Assembly (NCBI RefSeq): GCF_022532105.1
Contig: NZ_CP092832.1
Coordinates: 2,509,001 to 2,573,000, forward strand
DNA length: 64,000 nt
Direction: 5' to 3'
Origin: Flavobacterium sp. HJ-32-4
GTDB lineage: Bacteria > Bacteroidota > Bacteroidia > Flavobacteriales > Flavobacteriaceae
Below are positions 26,138-33,952 of the stretch, piece after piece. Every line of letters begins with the position of its first letter. Position 1 is the first letter of the stretch. The notes below the pieces were generated by a model. The model saw nothing but the letters and a program-made list of their open reading frames with translations, had not been told where the DNA came from and made no database searches. A program made the position numbers and the translations under genes.

Positions 26138-26767
26138 TTACGATGCCTTTTTACGTTGGTATTCGATAACACCTTTGATTCCCAATATCCCATATTTCCG
26201 GTATCCTTCGATGACACCATATCGCTTCGTAGTGTAACCATTTGGATTGTTGGCTATATCCTCGACTGCTTTGAGAAATTTGGTGTTGCGCTTTGGTTCA
26301 CTTTCAATAAGTCCATAACCATTTACTAACCCTCCGTCTACGGTATATTTTTTCCCATTAATAAACGTCAGTCTTTTTCGTCGAAACCGATTTGAATCGC
26401 ATATAGTGCTTTTTACGTAAACGGCGTCATTTTCAAAGTCCAAGAGCTCCGTCCTGTTTTTGACTAATTTCATTTGGGATCCGGATAGATAGGCTAACCC
26501 AAATTTAGTGGCCTCCGACATCGTTTGGTTGAATTCAGGGAACGTGATGTAAATCGTATCCTGAACTTTACGCCAGGTACCGCTTAACGTAACACTGCCG
26601 CTCATATGCGTCCTAACGTTCTGAACGATCACGATGCTGTCGTTCACGAATGATAGTTGGTGAGCTGTTCTATTGGAGCCTGAAAACGACGTATAAAAGT
26701 CATTTATCTTCTGTGACGAAGCAATCAGGGAAAGCAGCAAGAGGAAGGGTATAAAGGTACTTCTCAT
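26138..26767 (-). CDS. Secreted hypothetical protein
   Basis: 209 residues with a signal peptide (MRSTFIPFLLLLSLIASSQ). The mature part is polar, has beta-strand patterns (LSFVNDSIVIVQNV, SGSVTLSGTWRKVQDTIYITF) and ends in a basic tail (EYQRKKAS). I recognise no family. The GC content looks lower than in the housekeeping genes around, and the gene sits between repeat arrays, so it may belong to an accessory segment. It has no same-strand neighbour close enough to be an operon partner. Confidence 0.6.
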   Translation of the reverse strand: MRSTFIPFLLLLSLIASSQKINDFYTSFSGSNRTAHQLSFVNDSIVIVQNVRTHMSGSVTLSGTWRKVQDTIYITFPEFNQTMSEATKFGLAYLSGSQMKLVKNRTELLDFENDAVYVKSTICDSNRFRRKRLTFINGKKYTVDGGLVNGYGLIESEPKRNTKFLKAVEDIANNPNGYTTKRYGVIEGYRKYGILGIKGVIEYQRKKAS

Positions 26768-26866
26768 GAAAACGAATTAAAAACTGACAACGGTTGGTGG
26801 ATCACTGCGTTTAGACAGGAACATTTAGGTAGCATTATGGTTGGGAAGCGCCGAAGTGGGCGTTAT

Positions 26867-26929
26867 TTACTTCACCCAGGAAGAGATTGAGAGGCAGAAA
26901 AAAGCCAGTAGGAATATAATTCTTGTCAT
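26867..26929 (-). pseudogene. Orphan signal-peptide ORF, possible gene remnant
   Basis: A 20-codon frame from ATG 26929 reads MTRIIFLLAFFCLSISSWVK and stops. It looks like a secretion signal that has lost its mature domain. It sits in the 414-bp gap between two minus-strand hypothetical genes; otherwise I see only CAGTCGCAGT words near 27080 and the terminator at 27133 in that gap. A chance ORF is possible. Confidence 0.25.
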
Positions 26930-27132
26930 GTTTTACTTGGTAAGGTTGTCTGACACGTTGTAACTCAGAAGGGGCGTGGTTCTTCGGACCATGCTAAGGT
27001 AAGCAGTTGTTTTGAATGGATTTATACGTATTGGTGGGAAGTCCCGCAAAGTCGGACCCGTTTGCCTGGCGGGGAAGTCGCAGTCGCAGTCACAGTTATA
27101 GCTAGTAAGTAACTGCTAACAATAATCACCCA

Positions 27133-27162
27133 TAAAAAAACCACGCGCAAAGGCGTGGTTTC
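27133..27162 (-). terminator. Rho-independent terminator
   Basis: Read on the minus strand, AACCACGCC and GCGTGGTT form a stem around TTTGC, followed by seven T. It ends the transcript of the hypothetical gene at 27182-27664. Confidence 0.85.
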
Positions 27163-27181
27163 CAAACAGGGGCAAAGGGGG

Positions 27182-27664
27182 TTAGTCCTTTTTCTCAGGT
27201 GTGCTGCTGCCGGTGGCTGATTGGAAGAACTGTTTCAGTTCATCGACCTTTTCTGTAAAGCCGGGCGTTTTGGTGCCTGCTTTGTATTTGGCGTAATCGT
27301 AGTCGGTGAGCGCGTCCTGGTAGTTGTCGTAGTCGTGTACGATCTTGAAGTCGCTTATCATCCGCATCACGGTGGTCAGGCGGTCGAGACGGCTGTCGGC
27401 AAAAGAGCGGTCCTGGTAATCGGCCTCATACTCGGTCCAGTCAACATCGGTGGAAGCTAGTGAGGGTTGCGCGTTACGGTAATCGCGCACCTTGTTGACA
27501 AACAACTTGTGGGTTTCATTGATACTCCCGAACCGCTGCCGTTCGTCGGCGCTCAGGTTCTGTGTAACGGTCAGCATAGCGGTCTCAATGGTCGAAAGCG
27601 CCGTGTCGATCGCTGTCATTTGGGCTGCGGTTAGATGCAGCCGTCCAAGATTGGTAATGGGCAT
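27182..27664 (-). CDS. Conserved hypothetical protein, mostly helical
   Basis: 160 residues, soluble, without signal peptide. It is acidic and helical (AAQMTAIDTALSTIETAM, LSADERQRFGSINETHKLFV, YQDALTDYDYAKYKAG). The phrase LSADERQRFGSINE and the Asp/Tyr-rich middle recall a small uncharacterised Bacteroidota family I have seen, but I know no function. It has its own terminator and a possible -7 box (TAAGTTTG at 27691-27698, minus strand), so it is monocistronic. Confidence 0.7.
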   Translation of the reverse strand: MPITNLGRLHLTAAQMTAIDTALSTIETAMLTVTQNLSADERQRFGSINETHKLFVNKVRDYRNAQPSLASTDVDWTEYEADYQDRSFADSRLDRLTTVMRMISDFKIVHDYDNYQDALTDYDYAKYKAGTKTPGFTEKVDELKQFFQSATGSSTPEKKD

Positions 27665-27867
27665 AACGATATGCGTTAAAGGTTATGTTCCAAACTTAGA
27701 ACAAACACCAGGCAAAAAGAAAAAATCGGCCTACCGGATACACCCATCATCCTGCCAAATACGGACAATATGCTACCACTTAAGAAAACCGTCAGAAAAA
27801 GGCCGCCCCAGCAACGTCAAAACAGCGGCCCATAAGCCTAAAAACGTATCGAAACACGCTCCAACAC

Positions 27868-28153
27868 GTGGTCAGACACGGTGCCACACGTAGTCAGATA
27901 CGGTACAACACGTGGTTAGACACGGTACGATACGTGGTCAGATACGGTACGATACGTGGTCGAATACGTTAGGTAACGTGGTTAGACACGGTATGATACG
28001 TAGTTAGATACGTCAGGTAACGTGGTCAGACACGGTACGACACGTGATCAGATACGGTACGATACGTAGTTAGATACGGTACAACACGTGGTCAGACACG
28101 GTACGACACGTGGTCGGATACGGTTGGCAACGTGGTCAGACACGGTAGGGGTA
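27868..28153. repeat. 22-bp minisatellite, 13 tandem copies
   Basis: Thirteen imperfect 22-bp units in register, each starting GTGGTCAGACACGGTACGA and ending TAC/CAC. Variable positions are few (G/A at 4 and 10, C/T at 6 and 20). Each unit junction creates ACACGTGG, so CACGTG palindromes recur about every two helical turns. The period is not a multiple of three and no frame is open across the array, so it is non-coding. Upstream, 27700-27867 holds no gene. Confidence 0.9.
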
Positions 28154-28156
28154 AGA

Positions 28157-28236
28157 AGTAGTCAGTAGTCAGTAGTCAGTAGTCAGTAGTCGGTGGTCAG
28201 TAGTCGGTGGTCGGTGGTCGGTGGTTGGTGGTTGGA
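28157..28236. repeat. AGTAGTC heptamer array
   Basis: Tandem AGTAGTC units grade into GGTGGTC and GGTGGTT units and end in GGTTGGATGTTCCTTCTC. It directly follows the 22-bp minisatellite and directly precedes the octamer array. Confidence 0.85.
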
Positions 28237-28244
28237 TGTTCCTT

Positions 28245-28498
28245 CTCAATTCCTCAGTTCCTCAATTCCTCAGTTCCTCAGTTGCTCAGTTGCTCAGTTG
28301 CTCAGTTACTCAGTTGCTCAGTTGCTCAGTTGCTCAGTTACTCCGTTACTCAGTTCCTCAGTTCCTCAGTTCCTCAGTTCCTAAGTTCCTCAGTTCCTCA
28401 GTTCCTAAGTTCCTAAGTTCCTCAGTTCCTCAATTCCTCAGTTACTCAGTTACTCAGTTACTCAGTTCCTCAGTTCCTCAGTTACTCAGTTCCTCAAT
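28245..28498. repeat. CTCAGTTC octamer array, first copy
   Basis: About 31 copies of an 8-bp unit CTCAGTTC with G, A or C variants at single positions. An 8-bp period gives no stop codon in any plus frame, so three overlapping long frames appear; they are artefacts of the repeat, not genes. Confidence 0.9.
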
Positions 28499-28542
28499 AC
28501 AACGGTAAGCAATGTTACTATTTCCCTCCCTTAATGAACAAA

Positions 28543-28740
28543 AAAGGTCCCTCGCTGCGCTCGGGATGACGCGGCGCCTTGGCCAGCACTTGGATTTCTC
28601 GGCTGCGCTCGAAATCGGAGCTAAAAACGATAGGGAGGGTGCTGGCGGTTTGTCATCCCTCCACTGGTATTTCGAGCGGAGTCGAGAAATCCACTTCTTC
28701 GTAAAACACGCCGTCATCCCGAGCGCAGCGAGGGACCTTT
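28543..28740. mobile_element. 198-bp nested inverted-repeat element, copy A
   Basis: The outer arms are a perfect 29-bp inverted repeat: AAAGGTCCCTCGCTGCGCTC... at 28543-28571 and its exact complement at 28712-28740. Inside lies a 25-bp inverted repeat, TGGATTTCTCGGCTGCGCTC... at 28591-28615 against 28669-28693 with two mismatches, and a short GGAGGG/CCCTCC pair. It has no ORF. The form suggests a non-autonomous MITE- or REPIN-like element able to fold into a long cruciform. A second copy of identical length starts at 30421. Confidence 0.7.
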
Positions 28741-28745
28741 TGCGG

Positions 28746-28880
28746 CGCAGTAGTCAGTAGTTAGTAGTTGGTGGTTGGTGGTTGGTGGTTGGACGTTCTT
28801 ACTCAGTTACTCAATTGCTCGGGTGCTAAGCGGCCTCTCGCTCAGGGACTTCTCGCACAGTCGGAAACGTACGATATACT
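28746..28880. repeat. Heptamer words and degenerate CTCAGTTA words
   Basis: GCAGTAGTCAGTAGTTAGTAGTTGG words run to the boundary GGTTGGACGTTC at about 28797, then a few CTCAGTTACTCAATTGCTC words. This repeats the heptamer-boundary-octamer order seen around both copies of the 198-bp element. Confidence 0.7.
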
Positions 28881-28882
28881 CC

Positions 28883-29416
28883 CTATTTTTTTCTAGTGTA
28901 ATAAAGCTGTACCAGTCCTGAATCAAAAGCTTTTACTTCTCTGAATTGAAGTAGTTTTTCAGGTCGTCCATCCTTAAAAAGCTTGGTTCCCTGACCAAGC
29001 AAAATGGGAATAACTGAAATCGTTAGCTCGTCGATCAAATCGTGGTGCAACAGTTCATTTACGAGTTCCGCACCACCGTCACAGTAGATGTTTTTTCCTT
29101 TCCCGCGCTTCAATTGCCCGGCCAGCTCGGCGATGTTTCCGGTGTAAAAAAAGGTTCTCTCTGTTTGTTCCCTTTCGGTTCTTGTGATGACGTATACATC
29201 TCGCTTTCCGTTATCATAATGAGAGGGACCGATTTCTTTACAGACATAATCATAGGTTCTTCGTCCTACCAGTATGGTATCAATCGACTCAATAAAGTCG
29301 GCATAACCATAGTCTTCCCCTTGTTTTTCCACAAGTTTCAAAAAACGTAGGTCGTCGTTTGGTTTTGCGATGTAGCCGTCCAGACTACATGCAATGAAAA
29401 GCGTTATGTTTCGCAT
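28883..29416 (-). CDS. Dihydrofolate reductase-like protein (RibD C-terminal family)
   Basis: 177 residues. The fold signature is clear: ITLFIACSLDGYIAKPNDDL at the N-terminus, DTILVGRRTYDYV, GKNIYCDGGAELVNELL with the NADPH-binding GG, and LTISVIPILLGQGTKLF. The family includes RibD reductases and many uncharacterised small reductases; folate reduction is not implied. It lies 64 bp downstream of an AraC regulator gene on the same strand, and both are bracketed by the twin 198-bp elements. A TAATTTTG box at 29433-29440 (minus strand) may be its own -7 element. Confidence 0.9.
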   Translation of the reverse strand: MRNITLFIACSLDGYIAKPNDDLRFLKLVEKQGEDYGYADFIESIDTILVGRRTYDYVCKEIGPSHYDNGKRDVYVITRTEREQTERTFFYTGNIAELAGQLKRGKGKNIYCDGGAELVNELLHHDLIDELTISVIPILLGQGTKLFKDGRPEKLLQFREVKAFDSGLVQLYYTRKK

Positions 29417-29480
29417 CTGCTTGTATTTTTTACAAAATTACGCTTCCGCGATTCGTAGCACTTTGTAAAAATGCGACAAA

Positions 29481-30215
29481 TTAAAGCAGTGATGGCGGAA
29501 AGCCTGTGTATCGCTTTATGTCATTAGTGAGATGCGCATGGTCGTAATAACCACATTCAAATGCGATATCCAACAGACTCCTGTTCTGACTTGATTTCGT
29601 AATTGCGCCCAAAGCACTTTGGAAACGGACAATATTGGTATATTCTTTGGGAGTGAGGCCGATCAATCTTTTGAAATCGCGCTCGAGTTTCCTTACGGTT
29701 GTGCCGTTTCGTTTTGAAAGTTCGTGAATACTGATTTGTCCGTTTGTCGACTGCACATCCCTGAGGACCGCTTCCAGCGGATTGGTTTTCGTTCTGATTC
29801 GTCCGGAGAAGAAACGGTCAAAGTAACCGAAAGGATTTTCAATTATCTTATCGACATTAAATGAATCCGATTTTTCAAACTCTACGGTATCATTGGTCAG
29901 ATGATAGAGTGATGTATACCTGTAGAAGTTTGAGAAAGTGCCCGGTTTAAGACACACGCCTGCCAGATGGGTATCGTTATCAATGAAGCTGTCTTTAAAT
30001 GAAGTCATTGCTCCTACTACGTACGTTTTTCCAAACTCCAGTTTAGTCAACCCATTGTCAGTTAAACATGTACCCCCTAAATTCACAAAAATTCCGGCAC
30101 AGCCGTCTGCAAAAACCCGTTCCCATTGTCTTTCCACTTCGTTTCCTTTCAATTGCCAATAGAAATGAATGTAGGTGTCGAGGTCTTTGTACGGTTTTGC
30201 TTTTCTGTACTTCAT
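29481..30215 (-). CDS. AraC-family transcriptional regulator
   Basis: 244 residues. The N-terminal sensor part (YKDLDTYIHFYWQLKGNE, FADGCAGIFVNLGG, HLAGVCLKPGTFSNFY) resembles the DUF6597-type domain common in Bacteroidota AraC proteins. The C-terminal 100 residues hold two helix-turn-helices: ISIHELSKRNGTTVRKLERD, and LLDIAFECGYYDHAHLTNDI followed by KRYTGFPPSLL. The effector is unknown. It probably regulates itself and the DHFR-like gene behind it. The GC content looks lower than in flanking housekeeping genes. Confidence 0.9.
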   Translation of the reverse strand: MKYRKAKPYKDLDTYIHFYWQLKGNEVERQWERVFADGCAGIFVNLGGTCLTDNGLTKLEFGKTYVVGAMTSFKDSFIDNDTHLAGVCLKPGTFSNFYRYTSLYHLTNDTVEFEKSDSFNVDKIIENPFGYFDRFFSGRIRTKTNPLEAVLRDVQSTNGQISIHELSKRNGTTVRKLERDFKRLIGLTPKEYTNIVRFQSALGAITKSSQNRSLLDIAFECGYYDHAHLTNDIKRYTGFPPSLL

Positions 30216-30282
30216 TCGTTTCTCCTCTATCGTTCGTTACCAGTGAAGATAGTAAAAAAAGACGAAAGACTTGGTGGGGAGT

Positions 30283-30362
30283 AGTGGTCAGTAGTCGGTA
30301 GTCAGTAGTCGGTAGTCAGTAGTCAGTAGCTGGTGATCAGTAGTTGGTGGTTGGTGGTTGGA
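30283..30362. repeat. AGTAGTC heptamer array, second region
   Basis: AGTAGTC, GGTAGTC and GGTGGTT units end in GGTTGGACGTTCTTTCTC, as at 25760. No octamer array follows here; the sequence passes into the second 198-bp element instead. The stretch from 30216 to 31061 carries no gene. Confidence 0.8.
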
Positions 30363-30420
30363 CGTTCTTTCTCGGTATAGCGGTAAACGAGGTTACGATG
30401 CCCCTTGCTCAATGAATGAA

Positions 30421-30618
30421 AAAGGTCCCTCGCTACGCTCGGGATGACGGCGACATTGGTAATCACTTGGATTTCTCGGCTTTGCTCGAAATCGGAGCTA
30501 AAAACTATAGGGAGGGTGCTGGCGGTTTGTCATCCCCTCCACTGGTATTTCGAGCGCAGCCGAGAAATCCACTTCTTCGTGACACACACCGTCATCCCGA
30601 GCGCAGCGAGGGACCTTT
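30421..30618. mobile_element. 198-bp nested inverted-repeat element, copy B
   Basis: Same length and orientation as the copy at 28543. The outer 29-bp arms (30421-30449 and 30590-30618) differ at one base; the inner 25-bp arms are 30468-30492 and 30547-30571. The central 50 bp (CGGAGCTAAAAAC, then AGGGAGGGTGCTGGCGGTTT) is almost identical between copies. Starts are 1878 bp apart, with the DHFR-like and AraC genes between them. Confidence 0.7.
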
Positions 30619-30649
30619 GGAGTCCCAGTCCCAGTCGCGGTCACGGGCA

Positions 30650-30980
30650 GTAGGTCAGTAGTCGGTGGTTGGTGGTTGGTGGTTGGTGGTTGGATGTTCC
30701 TTCTCAATTCCTCAGTTCCTCAATTCCTCAGTTCCTCAGTTACTCCGTTACTCAGTTCCTCAATTCCTCAATTCCTCAGTTCCTCAGTTCCTCAGTTACT
30801 CCGTTCCTCCGTTCCTCAGTTACTCCGTTCCTCAGTTCCTCAGTTCCTCAGTTCCTCAATTCCTCAGTTCCTCAGTTCCTCAGTTCCTCAGTTCCTCAGT
30901 TCCTCAGTTCCTCAGTTACTCCGTTACTCAGTTCCTCAATTCCTCAATTCCTCCGTTCCTCAGTTCCTCAGTTCCTCAGT
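30650..30980. repeat. Heptamer array followed by second CTCAGTTC octamer array
   Basis: Heptamer words to about 30692, the boundary GGTTGGATGTTCCTTCTC, then about 33 octamers (30712-30980). The first 35 bases of this octamer array match the first array almost exactly, so the two share an origin. After 30980 come ATCTCATTTTCTAATT words up to the promoter of the dehydrogenase gene. Confidence 0.88.
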
Positions 30981-31024
30981 CCCCCCATTATCTCATTTTC
31001 TCATTTTCTAATTATCTAATTGCC

Positions 31025-31032
31025 TACCTTTG
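31025..31032 (+). promoter_or_regulatory. -7 element of the dehydrogenase gene
   Basis: TACCTTTG is a perfect TAnnTTTG box 29 bp before the ATG at 31062, right at the edge of the repeat region. No TTTG lies at -33; only T-rich words precede it. Confidence 0.5.
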
Positions 31033-31061
31033 CCAGCGCTTACAATAACGTTATAGTTACC

Positions 31062-33038
31062 ATGAATTTCGACCGCCGCCAGCTTACCGACGAACAACTT
31101 TTACTCCTTTACCGTAACCTCCTGAAACCGCGCCTCATCGAAGAGAAAATGCTGGTGCTGATCCGTCAGGGAAAGGTCTCGAAGTGGTTTTCGGGGATAG
31201 GGCAGGAGGCGATTTCCGTGGGGCTCACCACCGCACTCGACAAAGATGAATACATCCTGCCGATGCACCGTAACCTCGGCGTATTCACTACCCGCGAAAT
31301 CCCGCTTTACCGGTTGTTTTCACAATGGCAGGGGAAAGCGAATGGCTTTACAAAAGGACGCGACCGCTCGTTCCACTTTGGCACACAGGAATATAAAATC
31401 ATCGGGATGATCTCACACCTCGGTCCGCAATTGGGTGTGGCCGACGGTATTGCGCTGGCCGACCGACTGAAAGGGAACGGCAAGGTAACGGCGGTGTTTA
31501 CCGGTGAGGGTGCCACCAGCGAAGGCGATTTCCATGAGGCACTCAACATTGCGGCCGTGTGGGACCTGCCGGTGCTTTTTATCATTGAGAACAATGGGTA
31601 CGGACTTTCGACTCCGACCAACGAACAATACCGCTGCGAGAACCTGGCCGATAAAGGCAAGGGATATGGGATGGAAAGCCATATCCTCGACGGCAACAAC
31701 ATCCTCGATGTCTATACGGCGATTGCCGACCTGAAGGCGTCGATGGCTGACAACCCGCGTCCGGTGTTACTGGAATTCAAAACGTTCCGGATGCGCGGAC
31801 ACGAAGAGGCGTCGGGTACCAAATACGTGCCACAGGAACTCATGGACCTCTGGGCGGAAAAAGACCCTGTCGTCAACTACCAGCGCTTTCTGATGGAAAC
31901 CGGAGTGCTGTCGGAAGCGGCCGATACCGAAATCCGGGCGGCACTCAAGGCGGAAATCGACGAGCATTGGGCCCGCGTGCAGACGGAACCGGAAATCGAA
32001 GCGACGTATGAAGAGGAACTGGGCGACGTGTATGCGCCGTTCCGCTATAACGAAGTGATGGCTTTCGGCAACAAAAAGAACATCCGCCTGATCGATGCGA
32101 TTTCGGAAGGATTGAAGCAATCAATGGAGCGCCACCCGAACCTGGTGATCATGGGGCAGGATATCGCGGAATACGGCGGTGCCTTCAAAGTGACGGAAGG
32201 TTTTGTGGCGGCGTTCGGAAAGGAGCGTGTGCGCAATACGCCGATCTGTGAAAGCGCCGTGGTTTCGGCCGGCATGGGACTCTCGATCAACGGACACAAA
32301 GCCGTGGTGGAAATGCAGTTCGCCGATTTCGTCTCGACAGGCTTTAACCCCATCGTGAACTACCTCGCGAAGGTGCACTACCGCTGGCAGGAAAAGGCCG
32401 ACGTGGTGGTGCGTATGCCGTGTGGCGGCGGCACACAGGCCGGACCGTTCCACTCGCAGACGAACGAGGCGTGGTTTACGAAAACACCCGGACTGAAGGT
32501 TGTGTACCCGGCATTTCCGTATGACGCCAAGGGATTGCTGAACACAGCGATTAACGACCCGAACCCCGTCATGTTCTTTGAACACAAACTCTTATACAGA
32601 AGCATTTACGAGGACGTGCCGGAAGATTATTACACCCTGCCGTTCGGACAGGCGTCGTTGCTGAAGGAAGGTACCGATATCTCGATCATTACCTTCGGGG
32701 CGGGCGTACATTGGGCACTAGAGACGCTGGCGAACCACCCAAATATCTCGGCCGACCTGCTCGACCTGCGTACGCTACAACCACTTGATACCGAGGCGAT
32801 CTTTGCATCGGTGCGCAAGACTGGGAAAGCCATCATACTGCAGGAAGATTCGTTGTTTGGAGGCGTAGCAAGCGACATCGCTGCGATGATTACTGAGGAA
32901 TGTTTTGAATATCTCGACGGTCCGGTGCGCCGTGTGGCGAGCCTCGACAGCCCGATTCCATTTACGAAAGCGCTCGAAGACCAATACCTGCCGAAAGGAC
33001 GTTTTGAGAAAGAGTTGATGGACTTGCTGGCGTATTAA
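31062..33038 (+). CDS. Branched-chain 2-oxoacid dehydrogenase E1, fused alpha and beta subunits
   Basis: 658 residues from ATG 31062; the frame opens earlier, inside the promoter. Residues 1-330 are the E1 alpha part with the thiamine diphosphate motif GEGATSEGDFHEALNIAAVW and IENNGYG. Residues about 345-658 are the E1 beta part (IRLIDAISEGLKQSMERHPN, VIMGQDIAEYGGAFKVTEGF, ESAVVSAGMGLSINGHKAVV). The phrase FSGIGQEAISVGL fits 2-oxoisovalerate rather than pyruvate dehydrogenases. The enzyme decarboxylates branched 2-oxoacids and feeds branched-chain fatty acid synthesis, important in Bacteroidota membranes. The E2 and E3 genes are not in the window. The next gene follows after 9 bp. Confidence 0.92.
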   Translation: MNFDRRQLTDEQLLLLYRNLLKPRLIEEKMLVLIRQGKVSKWFSGIGQEAISVGLTTALDKDEYILPMHRNLGVFTTREIPLYRLFSQWQGKANGFTKGRDRSFHFGTQEYKIIGMISHLGPQLGVADGIALADRLKGNGKVTAVFTGEGATSEGDFHEALNIAAVWDLPVLFIIENNGYGLSTPTNEQYRCENLADKGKGYGMESHILDGNNILDVYTAIADLKASMADNPRPVLLEFKTFRMRGHEEASGTKYVPQELMDLWAEKDPVVNYQRFLMETGVLSEAADTEIRAALKAEIDEHWARVQTEPEIEATYEEELGDVYAPFRYNEVMAFGNKKNIRLIDAISEGLKQSMERHPNLVIMGQDIAEYGGAFKVTEGFVAAFGKERVRNTPICESAVVSAGMGLSINGHKAVVEMQFADFVSTGFNPIVNYLAKVHYRWQEKADVVVRMPCGGGTQAGPFHSQTNEAWFTKTPGLKVVYPAFPYDAKGLLNTAINDPNPVMFFEHKLLYRSIYEDVPEDYYTLPFGQASLLKEGTDISIITFGAGVHWALETLANHPNISADLLDLRTLQPLDTEAIFASVRKTGKAIILQEDSLFGGVASDIAAMITEECFEYLDGPVRRVASLDSPIPFTKALEDQYLPKGRFEKELMDLLAY

Positions 33039-33047
33039 ACCCATACG

Positions 33048-33377
33048 ATGCGAAGCGAAACCGCCCAGAACGAAACACTTGCTACCCGCGTCGCCATCGG
33101 GCTGTTGCTGTTTTTGGCGCTACGGCTGGGTTTGATCGTGTATGAATACCTGCACGCGCAATCGTCTTTATCGAATCCGCTGCTACCTGACTCGCTGAAA
33201 GAGTTGCTGACCAATCGGTTTGTGGTGCGCACTACCTTGTTGTCGCTGGGTATCCTTTTTACAGGTGGGTTCCTCTTGATCCGCAGACCGCGCTATGCCG
33301 TGGTAGCCGCCGCAATCGCGGTGTTATTGGTGCCGTTGTTTGACTACGGATGGCACCTGGCGCTACAATACACCTAG
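33048..33377 (+). CDS. Small membrane protein of unknown function
   Basis: 109 residues with three predicted membrane segments (VAIGLLLFLALRLGLIVYEYL, TTLLSLGILFTGGFLLI, YAVVAAAIAVLLVPLFDYGW). No family recognised. It is 9 bp downstream of the dehydrogenase gene and probably cotranscribed. Its end overlaps the end of the convergent cheB gene by 4 bp. Confidence 0.7.
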   Translation: MRSETAQNETLATRVAIGLLLFLALRLGLIVYEYLHAQSSLSNPLLPDSLKELLTNRFVVRTTLLSLGILFTGGFLLIRRPRYAVVAAAIAVLLVPLFDYGWHLALQYT

Positions 33378-33952
33378 CCGAGTTGGTGGATGTAATCAAC
33401 CAGATGTTCATTCCTGACGACTGTTTCCACCCATCCGGCTTCGATAGCGAGGCGCGGCATTAATGGGACATCTGCCGTTTCCGGATCCTGCGCCACGGTA
33501 TGACCACCGGCCTTTCGGATGGCTTCCAATCCTTTCGATCCATCGGCGTTTGCGCCAGATAAGAGCAAGCCTACCACCGTCGCGCCATACGCATCGGCGG
33601 CCGATTCGAAACTCACATCGATGCTGGGTCGGCTGAAATGGATCCGTTCGGAATCATCCAGCGACAGCAGCCCATTCTTCTCAAATAATAAATGATAATC
33701 GGCAGGGGCGAGGTATACGTGTCCGGGTAACAACCGGGTTTTGTCTTCCACTTCACCCACGGGCAGCGCCGACTTGGTTTCCATCAGTTCCTCCAGGGCC
33801 AGGTCTTCTGAATTGCGCCGGTGCAGCACGATGACGATTGGGAAGGAAACGGTCTCGAGTTTGGGCACGATCTGCAATAACATGTCAAGACTTCCCGCCG
33901 AACCGCCGATCACCAAAAGGCGACACGGATGCGTTACTGTAGTTTCTTCCAT
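33374..33952 (-). CDS. CheB-type methylesterase domain protein without receiver
   Basis: 192 residues forming only the CheB catalytic domain. The catalytic triad is intact: S18 in VIGGSAGS, H44 in IVLHRR and D137 in LLSGANADGSKG. Classical CheB has an N-terminal receiver; here it is absent, and the lone receiver two genes upstream could take its place. CheB removes methyl groups (or deamidates) from chemoreceptors, but no chemoreceptor, CheA or CheW gene is in the window, so the target may be the hybrid kinases of this operon. The start overlaps the cheR end by 19 bp. Confidence 0.88.
   Translation of the reverse strand: MEETTVTHPCRLLVIGGSAGSLDMLLQIVPKLETVSFPIVIVLHRRNSEDLALEELMETKSALPVGEVEDKTRLLPGHVYLAPADYHLLFEKNGLLSLDDSERIHFSRPSIDVSFESAADAYGATVVGLLLSGANADGSKGLEAIRKAGGHTVAQDPETADVPLMPRLAIEAGWVETVVRNEHLVDYIHQLG

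Noticed and set aside
27868..28153. Possible CRISPR array
   Set aside because: Units are contiguous 22-bp tandem copies with no unique spacers, and no cas gene is in the window.
28193..28508. Three overlapping plus-strand ORFs with repeated Ser-Val-Pro-Gln-Phe-Leu
   Set aside because: They arise in all three frames because the octamer repeat contains no stop codon in any frame; no start signal and no codon bias. The same holds for the ORFs at 30665-31048.
28543..30618. Attachment sites of an integrated element
   Set aside because: The direct copies could mimic att sites, but no integrase or recombinase lies between them and no tRNA gene is adjacent.
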